Below, piece by piece: positions 1 to 4,866 of a stretch of 5,837 bases of DNA. Source of the DNA: an uncultured bacterium. GTDB taxonomy: Bacteria > Armatimonadota > UBA5829 > DSUL01. Both the position numbers and the translations under genes were made by a program. The stretch covers positions 1 to 5,837 of the forward strand of contig CALCJH010000287.1 of assembly GCA_937967775.1 (NCBI GenBank), given 5' to 3'. Below the pieces are notes generated by a model, which saw nothing but the letters and a program-made list of their open reading frames with translations, searched no databases and was not told where the DNA came from. How positions within the stretch are numbered: position 1 is the stretch's first letter; each line of letters starts with the position of its first letter.

Positions 1-439
1 CGGTTCCCCGCAGGCGGATGAAAAGCCACGGTTCTCGTCTCTGTTCCGGTCCGGGGCAGGCGCGAAGCGGCGGCAGGGCGTGCACTTCCACAGCTTCCAC
101 ACTGCTCCACGGTGCCATTCTGCGGTGGGCTCCCCGTCCCCGCGCCAGACCGGCCGGGCCCACCGTCAAACAGCAAGCCGTGGTGAAACGCAGAAGCAAG
201 AAAACTCCAAGCGCCGCCGCCGGCAGGGCGAAGTCCGTCCACGAGAGGTCCTGAGGTCGAGCAACGCTTTTGAAGAGCAGCCACGCGGTCAAGAGTATGC
301 CTGCCAGAACGGAGGCGGCCATGCCGGCCACCGCTCCGTCGCGGGCGGCTCGTGTGCACAGACGGAACGTCCGGATATCCTCCGCAGTAGGGGCGTCCTG
401 CTGCATTTGTCCGGGGGACGTCTGGTCCATGGTGATCAT
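1..439 (-). CDS. Small membrane protein with possible PH-like domain (partial, C-terminus off the left edge)
   Basis: The minus strand is open from ATG at 439 to the left edge without a stop, so only the N-terminal 146 residues are visible. A second in-frame ATG at 430 gives 143 residues; in that numbering an acidic, Gln-rich cytosolic N-terminus (1-30) precedes two hydrophobic stretches at about 33-53 and 67-90. These look like two membrane helices with a short loop containing WTDF. After them comes a hydrophilic segment with the pattern LTVGPAGL, then PWSSVEAVEV at 107-116, then WLFIRLRG near the edge. That order (two helices, a beta-strand with GPxGL, PWxxVxxVEV, a later hydrophobic strand) resembles bacterial PH-like domain membrane proteins of the DUF304/PH_6 type; this is pattern recognition, not a search result. 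The Shine-Dalgarno sequence is weak (AAGGG about 13 nt before the 439 ATG), so the start is uncertain. A terminator directly upstream separates it from the kelch gene. Function unknown. Confidence 0.62.
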   Translation of the reverse strand, partial: MITMDQTSPGQMQQDAPTAEDIRTFRLCTRAARDGAVAGMAASVLAGILLTAWLLFKSVARPQDLSWTDFALPAAALGVFLLLRFTTACCLTVGPAGLARGRGAHRRMAPWSSVEAVEVHALPPLRACPGPEQRREPWLFIRLRGT

Positions 440-499
440 GACCGTTGACTTGCCCTTAGCCTCGCCGCCTGCAAAACCCTGCACGGCACTGCGGCGCCG
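440..499. other. Short intergenic gap between kelch terminator and membrane protein gene
   Basis: This gap should hold the promoter of the membrane protein gene, but I found no recognisable -35/-10 pair. The membrane protein reading frame stays open through it, with another ATG at 517 inside the terminator stem; that ATG is an unlikely start because translation would begin within the terminator hairpin. Confidence 0.4.
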
Positions 500-532
500 A
501 AAAAGGGCCGGCGGCATAAGTGCCACCGGCCC
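500..532 (-). terminator. Rho-independent terminator of the kelch-repeat gene
   Basis: On the minus strand an 11-bp GC-rich stem (522-532 pairing with 505-515, one G-T wobble) closes a six-base loop ACTTAT and is followed directly by five T residues (500-504). It begins 40 nt after the kelch gene stop. It should end that transcript before the membrane protein gene at 439, which therefore probably has its own promoter. Confidence 0.9.
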
Positions 533-537
533 CTGCG

Positions 538-551
538 GTCCCCGTAGGGAC
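538..551 (-). other. 3'-UTR hairpin with UACG tetraloop
   Basis: The minus-strand transcript reads GUCCC-UACG-GGGAC: a 5-bp perfect stem closed by C-G around UACG, a member of the very stable UNCG tetraloop family. It lies between the kelch stop codon and the intrinsic terminator. It may protect the 3' end or slow polymerase ahead of the terminator; that role is inference. Confidence 0.5.
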
Positions 552-572
552 GCGCTGCTGGAGGAGTTGCCA

Positions 573-3500
573 TCAGAAGACGGGCTGGATGTCTCCCGGA
601 ACCTGACCCTCGCGTCCTCTCAGCACGCGGATCTTCTTCCCATCCACAACCTCTGAAGTCACCACTCCGGTCACGATGAGATACTGCCCAACGAAGGGGA
701 AGGTCTCCGAACGGATTACTTTGATGCCCTTCACTGGCCTGCCGGAGTCCACGGCCGACCCGTCGTCCAGCCAGAACGCACCTTCAAAGAAGTCCACGTC
801 CGTGACCTTCCCGGCCACCCGCATCAGCAGTCCCTCGGTGGAGGCTCCGAGCGTCAGCGGCTGGCCGTCCGGCCCCACGTATCCGGCTCCTCCGGTGTCG
901 CGCTGGGTGATGTTGCGCACAGGCGTGGTGCCGGCGCCCTTGATGGTCACCGTCGCCTCGCGGATCATCCTCTCCCCGTTCGTCGCGGTTCCCATCCGTC
1001 CGGACACGAGTACTGTAGCCCCCAGCGGAGGCAGCATATCGGCTGTCTCCACCCGGATGCCCGCGGTCCCGTCCGGATCCTGCATGTAGAAGAATCCGGG
1101 CTCTCCGATCGGCGACAGGGTGACCACTTTTTCGCCGGTGATCTCCACCTTCGTGCCGTCGCTCACCGTCTTCGCCTGGCCAATACCCGGGGCCTTCACC
1201 ACGGTGCTGCTCAGAATCTGGCCGCGGATGGTGCGGTTGACCAGGTCGCACGGACCGGCGTCGCCTCCGGCAAGGTAGATGAATCCCTGCCACTGTCCGA
1301 TCGCGAAGCCGCTTCGCACCACCTTCCCTTCGCCCGGGACCTCCATAAGAGGATCGGCCACCCAGCTGTTGGCCAGCGCCGGGTCTCCGTAGAACGGGCT
1401 GAAGTAGTGGAAGACCTTGTCATATGCGCACGGCACGGGGCCAAAGTCCCCGCCAAGCACCACAGGTATCTGGTCCGTGCCATCCAGGACGGTGATGGCC
1501 CTTGCGCCTGAGACGCCGCCCACCGGCAGGTTCGGGATCTGCTCCCAACTGGATCCCGGGATGCTCAGGTTCAGCCGCGCACAGTTCGCGGTCTGGGTAG
1601 TGTTCGTCGAGCCGCCGAACCAGTAGGCCCACACTCCGTTCGCGCCGTGGTCCGCAATGGCGGTGGCCGCTCCCTGCCGCGCGCCGAAGGGCGTGCCGGA
1701 CGGATGCGTGGACCAGGTGTTGGTTACAGGGTCATAGACCTCGTGCGCCGGGCTGACGATCTCCCGTCCCGGGTTCTCCGGGTCCGCCATCACACCGCCC
1801 ACCACGTGCAGGCGGTTCTGATAGACGAAGTGTCCGGCAAAAGCCCGGGGTGTCGGCATGGGCGCGGCCGTGGACCATGTCTTAGCCACAGGATCATAGA
1901 CATACACGTTGCCGCTGGGCGGCACCCGGTCTATGCTGCCCTCCACGGGGCCGTACGGCCAGTTCGCCCGCTTCTCCGGATCGATGCGGCCGCCCACCAC
2001 GTAGATCTTCTCTTTGCCCTGCGCGTCCCGCAGCACTGCAGCCACGCCGCGAGCGAAATTCACCGGCATCGGCGTTTCGTTCGTGCTCCAGGTGTTGGTG
2101 GCCATGTCGTACACTTCGACAACATCGGTCAGAGAGTCTCTCCAGATGCTATCCTTCGTGCCGTCCTCGCCGCCGATGACATATAGCTTAGAGCCGATCT
2201 GGGCATAGGCCACACGGGTCCGCCAGGTGGGAATGCTCTGCTGCATGTTCTCCCAGTTGCCCACCAGGGGATTCTCCACGGGCGGAGCAGGAGGCGTGTT
2301 GGTCTTGATCAGTGTCGCCCGCACCAGCGACCCGTCCACAATTCCTCCCGGCCCCAGACCTCCGCAGACATACAGCTCGTTGCCGATGATGCCCACCGCG
2401 AACCGGCCGGTGCGCGGCCGGGATTCGCCGTTCACGATCATCCTGCTTTCCAGGGTCCAGCCCTGAGCGTCAGGATGATAGATATAAACGGTATCCGTGG
2501 GCGTCGAGCCGTCCGGGGATCCGCCGATCACCGCGGGATACTGCAGGGCATACCCGTTCTGTCCGATTCCCTGCAGCACCGTGGCCACGTGACCTACACG
2601 GGCGGCGGGCATCGTCTTGATCTCTTCGAATTGAGCGAACGGTGTGTCCGCATCTCGGCGATAGGCGGTCTGAGTGGCCACCACTCCGCCAGTGCCGCCG
2701 CCGAACTTGTAGATGAAGCGCGGGCTGGTATCCTGAGTGGCCAGCGGCCGCGTCAGCACGCCGGCGGCTTCGCGCTCGGGAACGGGTGACGAGACCCCGG
2801 GATCCTGCCAGCCGGGAGCGATGAACTCGTTGACCTGGCCGGTCGCCGGGTTGTCACGCCGTCCGTTGTAGTAAACCTCGTAGGCGACGTTGCTCGGGAA
2901 TGTGCAGCCGCCGGGATCCAGGGTGCAAACCCCGTTCATCACGTGCAGGTATGCGTCCCACGTGCCGTTGCCGTTCTGGTCGGTGAACGGCTCGCCCACG
3001 TTCCATTCACCGTCGTTATTCTGGTCGATGAACGGCTCGGGCACCCGCACCAGCGCGGCGCCCCATCCCGGGATGCCCTTCTTCGGCTTGGTCACGTCCC
3101 AGGTGCGGTTGAAGAAATCGTAGACCTGAACGGCCTTCGAGGGGATGATCTCGGTGGTGTCTCCGTCCTCGTCCTCGTCAAAGACGTCCGGACCGATTCC
3201 CCCGATTACTACAATATAGCGCCGCAGAGTATCATACGGATCGGGCACCACCGCTGCGGAAGCTCCCGCCCGCGGAGCCGGCATCGGCTGATGAATGCCA
3301 CCGGTACTCGTGTCGCCAATCCAGATGTTGCGCGGGCTCTGCCCGGACAGGGGGGACCGATAGGCTTCCACCGTCCCCACAATGTTCTCCGGCCCGGGGC
3401 CTGTCTGACCGCCGATGACCACCAGGTGCTCGAAGACTACCACGGCCGCCACGTTGTAGCGCGGCGTGGGCATCGGGGGCATCACAGGGCTTCCAGCAAG

Positions 3501-3623
3501 GGTGGACCGGTCGGTCCATCCGCTGAGCAGAGGCCCTTCGGCCGCGAGGACGCCCGGAGATGCGCCCGGCAGGCAGGCGGCCGCCGCCATAGCGGCAAGA
3601 AACACTTGTGCGAATCGCTTCAT
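573..3623 (-). CDS. Secreted kelch-repeat protein with calcium-binding-like insert and C-terminal paired OB-like domains
   Basis: This encodes 1016 residues from the ATG at 3623, chosen because GGAGGAG sits 5 nt upstream and the protein then opens with a classical signal peptide (KR, then an Ala-rich core, cleavage near VLAAEG at about 25-30). Residues about 50-790 carry roughly eleven kelch-type blades, seen as repeated PRxG or R-rich turns followed by hydrophobic-GG motifs: VVIGG at 68 and 138, FGGG 307, VIGG 365, YVCGG 418, YVIGG 481, YVVGG 541, HVVGG 606, YWFGG 667, VVLGG 721, YLAGG 783. That count suggests one large or two beta-propellers. An acidic run DEDEDGD (149-155) and a tandem DxNxDG motif (200-223) look like calcium sites inserted in the propeller. 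Residues about 817-1003 form two OB-like domains that match the tail of the gene ending at 4867. No PEP-CTERM or lipobox is evident, so it is probably released or held by other contacts. Extracellular binding is the likely role; no enzyme signature (for example galactose oxidase copper ligands) was recognised. Confidence 0.93.
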   Translation of the reverse strand: MKRFAQVFLAAMAAAACLPGASPGVLAAEGPLLSGWTDRSTLAGSPVMPPMPTPRYNVAAVVVFEHLVVIGGQTGPGPENIVGTVEAYRSPLSGQSPRNIWIGDTSTGGIHQPMPAPRAGASAAVVPDPYDTLRRYIVVIGGIGPDVFDEDEDGDTTEIIPSKAVQVYDFFNRTWDVTKPKKGIPGWGAALVRVPEPFIDQNNDGEWNVGEPFTDQNGNGTWDAYLHVMNGVCTLDPGGCTFPSNVAYEVYYNGRRDNPATGQVNEFIAPGWQDPGVSSPVPEREAAGVLTRPLATQDTSPRFIYKFGGGTGGVVATQTAYRRDADTPFAQFEEIKTMPAARVGHVATVLQGIGQNGYALQYPAVIGGSPDGSTPTDTVYIYHPDAQGWTLESRMIVNGESRPRTGRFAVGIIGNELYVCGGLGPGGIVDGSLVRATLIKTNTPPAPPVENPLVGNWENMQQSIPTWRTRVAYAQIGSKLYVIGGEDGTKDSIWRDSLTDVVEVYDMATNTWSTNETPMPVNFARGVAAVLRDAQGKEKIYVVGGRIDPEKRANWPYGPVEGSIDRVPPSGNVYVYDPVAKTWSTAAPMPTPRAFAGHFVYQNRLHVVGGVMADPENPGREIVSPAHEVYDPVTNTWSTHPSGTPFGARQGAATAIADHGANGVWAYWFGGSTNTTQTANCARLNLSIPGSSWEQIPNLPVGGVSGARAITVLDGTDQIPVVLGGDFGPVPCAYDKVFHYFSPFYGDPALANSWVADPLMEVPGEGKVVRSGFAIGQWQGFIYLAGGDAGPCDLVNRTIRGQILSSTVVKAPGIGQAKTVSDGTKVEITGEKVVTLSPIGEPGFFYMQDPDGTAGIRVETADMLPPLGATVLVSGRMGTATNGERMIREATVTIKGAGTTPVRNITQRDTGGAGYVGPDGQPLTLGASTEGLLMRVAGKVTDVDFFEGAFWLDDGSAVDSGRPVKGIKVIRSETFPFVGQYLIVTGVVTSEVVDGKKIRVLRGREGQVPGDIQPVF
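2955..3026 (-). repeat. Tandem DxNxDG calcium-binding-like repeat inside the kelch protein
   Basis: Residues 200-223 consist of two back-to-back units, DQNNDGEWNVGEPFT and DQNGNGTWDA. Each has the D-x-N-x-(D/N)-G-x-W pattern typical of calcium loops that occur as extracellular linkers in secreted bacterial proteins. The unit is repeated at the DNA level too (ctggtcg on the plus strand recurs). It interrupts a kelch blade and probably stabilises an extended loop. Calcium binding is inferred from the pattern. Confidence 0.6.
3069..3177 (-). other. Acidic EF-hand-like insertion region encoding calcium-binding motif 1
   Basis: Within the kelch gene, codons for DEDEDGDTTE (residues 149-158 of the 1016-residue form, at about 3150-3179) introduce a dense acidic loop, followed by a predicted propeller strand. 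The DxDxDG spacing matches calcium-binding loops of EF-hand or dockerin type. No flanking helices are visible, so the call is a calcium-binding-like loop only. Bounds are approximate. Confidence 0.4.
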
Positions 3624-3628
3624 TTCAA

Positions 3629-3635
3629 CTCCTCC
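3629..3635 (-). promoter_or_regulatory. Shine-Dalgarno site that fixes the kelch gene start
   Basis: GGAGGAG on the minus strand lies 5 nt before the ATG at 3623. It decides against the upstream in-frame ATG at 3668, which would put 15 hydrophilic residues before the signal peptide. Confidence 0.85.
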
Positions 3636-3641
3636 GGTCCC

Positions 3642-3664
3642 GGCCGGGATGTGCGCTCCCGGCC
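3642..3664 (-). promoter_or_regulatory. 8-bp hairpin directly upstream of the kelch ribosome binding site
   Basis: GGCCGGGA (3664-3657) pairs perfectly with TCCCGGCC (3649-3642) around the loop GCGCACA. It ends six bases before the Shine-Dalgarno sequence. No T-tract follows, so it is not a terminator. It may be a leader structure affecting translation or mRNA stability; a regulatory role is inference. Confidence 0.5.
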
Positions 3665-3738
3665 CCATCGGCGGGCGTCTTGGAGATCCACCACCTGGCG
3701 TTTCGCCTTTCCCCGGCCGCTCTATCCCTTGATGGCTC

Positions 3739-3756
3739 GAGGCGACGCACCGCCTC
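3739..3756. repeat. Inverted repeat in the kelch upstream region
   Basis: GAGGCG and CGCCTC, perfect 6-bp arms, flank a six-base spacer just past the terminator of the upstream gene, about 115-135 bp before the kelch start. It could be an operator or a small leader hairpin. I saw no convincing -35/-10 pair in this intergenic region, so the kelch promoter is not located. Confidence 0.35.
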
Positions 3757-3761
3757 CAGAG

Positions 3762-3798
3762 AAAAAGCGGCGCGGGAGCAGGAACCGCCCCGCGCCGC
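3762..3798 (-). terminator. Rho-independent terminator of the PEP-CTERM gene
   Basis: A perfect 10-bp stem GCGGCGCGGG/CCCGCGCCGC (3798-3789 with 3776-3767), a 12-base loop, then TTTTT (3766-3762) and CTC on the minus strand. It starts 39 nt after the PEP-CTERM stop codon. The kelch gene downstream therefore needs its own promoter or read-through. Confidence 0.92.
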
Positions 3799-3837
3799 CT
3801 CTTAGTTGCTTCTCAAAGAACCAGCGACGCGGCTCTT

Positions 3838-4608
3838 TCAGGCCCGCCGCCGCAGCATGGCGCCCATACCCAGCAGGGCACTGCCCAGGACAGCCAGAGT
3901 GCCCGGCTCAGGAACGGGAATGACTTCCAGTTCGAGGATCAGGGGCGACTCGAACGCAGCCGGGAAGCCGTCGTCCACTCCGGTGAACGGGTTCACCCCG
4001 TCAAACGGATCCCACATCCACCCCTGCGTGTTGCTGGTGGAGTAAAGGCTGAAGCGCACGTTGGTCACTCCGGCCATCAGCGTGCCCGAAGGATCGGACA
4101 GCACGGAGACCGCCCGCTTGAGGTTCGGGAAGTTGTTATTGTTGGAGTAGCCGGAAGGGTGGGACTGCACGTAGATCGGATTGGTCCACGTGAATCCGCT
4201 GTTGTCCGAGAACTCCACCGTATAGGTATGGTAGGCCCGGCCATCGAAGTGGTTGCCCGAGAAGACCCGGATCTGAGCCACGTCCACCGGGGCCAGCAGG
4301 TCGTACTGCACCACGTTTGCCGGATTGCCCGAGCCCGGGAAGTCGTTCAGCAGGCCGGAAAGACCGCTGGCGCTCATCAGCGCACCGTCGGTGAATGCCG
4401 CCAGCTGATCGGCCGGGTTGGTGTTCACCGGATGCCAGCCGCCGGCTAGCAGGGTGCCGATCATCCCGCGAATGACCGAATCCGATGAGGGCTGCAGCGC
4501 CAGTGAGGGCTCGTCCAGCGCCTGATAGACCACGACATTGTAGGCTCCCGCAGGAGCAGCGGCCATCAGGGCCGCCAGCGCAGCGCAGAGAAGAATGCTC
4601 TTGCGCAT
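3838..4608 (-). CDS. PEP-CTERM sorted exported protein, possible galactose-binding-like fold
   Basis: This encodes 256 residues from the ATG at 4608. That start gives a signal peptide at once (MRKS, hydrophobic Ala/Leu core, cleavage at about AGA-YN, residues 20-24). The C-terminus is a textbook PEP-CTERM signal: PVPEPGT at 231-237, a hydrophobic helix of about 15 residues, and a final RRR cluster ending in Ala. In known systems exosortase cleaves at this motif and the protein is displayed on or released to the cell surface, often with exopolysaccharide. The middle (about 55-230) is beta-rich and Asn/Ser/Thr/aromatic-rich; WHPVNTNPADQLAAFTDG, a strand with VAQIRVFSG, YTVEFSDNSGFTW and the later VTNVRFSLY suggest a discoidin (F5/8 type C)-like sandwich, a tentative fold call. 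No enzyme motif is seen. Asp/Gly-rich DPFDGVNPFTGVDDG (200-214) may be a metal-binding loop. Flanked by its own promoter and terminator, it appears monocistronic. No exosortase gene lies in the window. Confidence 0.93.
   Translation of the reverse strand: MRKSILLCAALAALMAAAPAGAYNVVVYQALDEPSLALQPSSDSVIRGMIGTLLAGGWHPVNTNPADQLAAFTDGALMSASGLSGLLNDFPGSGNPANVVQYDLLAPVDVAQIRVFSGNHFDGRAYHTYTVEFSDNSGFTWTNPIYVQSHPSGYSNNNNFPNLKRAVSVLSDPSGTLMAGVTNVRFSLYSTSNTQGWMWDPFDGVNPFTGVDDGFPAAFESPLILELEVIPVPEPGTLAVLGSALLGMGAMLRRRA
3841..3915 (-). other. PEP-CTERM sorting signal (coding)
   Basis: The last 25 codons encode V-PEP-GT, a hydrophobic span with LGSALLGMGAM, and RRRA. This is the tripartite exosortase substrate signal: PEP motif, transmembrane helix, basic tail. 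It is the best marker in the window for an exosortase-bearing, outer-membrane-containing host. Confidence 0.93.
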
Positions 4609-4619
4609 CGTTCCTTCGT

Positions 4620-4625
4620 CTCCTT
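4620..4625 (-). promoter_or_regulatory. Candidate Shine-Dalgarno of the PEP-CTERM gene
   Basis: AAGGAG on the minus strand ends 11 nt before the ATG at 4608, a rather long spacing. A second purine run, GAAGGAA (4617-4611), is only 2 nt from the ATG. Either could serve. Both favour 4608 over the in-frame ATG at 4656, which has no clear site and would mask the signal peptide. Confidence 0.55.
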
Positions 4626-4635
4626 TCCTGTCACC

Positions 4636-4673
4636 GGCCTCCCAGTTCCGGGTCATTGACCGCCGAGGAGGCC
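4636..4673 (-). promoter_or_regulatory. Leader hairpin upstream of the PEP-CTERM gene
   Basis: GGCCTCC (4673-4667) pairs with GGAGGCC (4642-4636), and an inner GGTC-AAT-GACC mini-stem (4661-4651) sits in the loop. It ends about 10 nt before the AAGGAG site in the predicted leader transcript. No T-tract follows. It could be a 5'-UTR regulatory or stabilising structure; it matches no riboswitch consensus that I recognise. Confidence 0.35.
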
Positions 4674-4810
4674 AATCGTCGAGCTGCGGAACGCGCGGCA
4701 GTCCGTTCAGACAGGCGCTTTACCTCCAGGACGCAGGTGAGATCAGGCTCAAGCTTCCTTTCATCAGCGCGCGAGGTCCACTCGTCCCGCCGCTGCCGCA
4801 GGCTGGTGAT

Positions 4811-4819
4811 ATTATAACA
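4811..4819 (-). promoter_or_regulatory. Extended -10 promoter driving the PEP-CTERM gene
   Basis: The minus strand reads TGTTATAAT, a perfect TATAAT preceded by TGn, the extended -10 element of housekeeping sigma factors. The hexamer at the usual -35 spacing (GATTCC, 4839-4834) is poor, which fits an extended -10 promoter. An A/T-rich stretch (4841-4866) upstream stands out in this GC-rich sequence. Transcription would begin near 4804, leaving a leader of about 195 nt before the PEP-CTERM ATG. Confidence 0.6.
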
Positions 4820-4866
4820 CGCCGCCGGCTCTGGGAATCCGCAAATATACCGGTTTTCTTTGAGTT

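Noticed and set aside
80..448. Plus-strand open frames at the left edge (also 18-254 and 270-656)
   Set aside because: They are antisense to the better supported minus-strand membrane protein frame, and their products are low-complexity Arg/Ser/Ala.
784..1293. 169-codon minus-strand frame overlapping the kelch gene
   Set aside because: It is an out-of-frame Arg/His/Gly-rich translation inside the OB-like region of the kelch gene.
1647..2186. 179-codon open frame on the plus strand
   Set aside because: It is fully antisense to kelch blades with clear protein motifs. The product has no recognisable pattern.
3570..3585. Cysteine in the kelch signal peptide as a lipoprotein lipobox
   Set aside because: The residues before Cys17 are AAAA with no Leu at -3, and a standard signal peptidase I site follows at VLAAEG.
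3624..3668. Upstream ATG giving 15 more residues to the kelch protein
   Set aside because: The extension covers the leader hairpin and the Shine-Dalgarno sequence, and would place hydrophilic residues ahead of the signal peptide.
2943..3923. 326-codon open frame on the plus strand
   Set aside because: It lies mostly antisense to the kelch gene, runs across a terminator and an intergenic region, and its product is Arg/His/Pro-rich with no domain pattern. It is a GC-rich shadow frame.
4609..4656. Upstream ATG giving 16 more residues to the PEP-CTERM protein
   Set aside because: The extension is charged and would bury the signal peptide; the better ribosome sites lie before 4608.
4609..4804. 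Known riboswitch in the PEP-CTERM leader
   Set aside because: I looked for c-di-GMP, glycine, cobalamin and similar conserved cores and found none that fit. No sigma-54 type GG-N10-GC site was convincing either.
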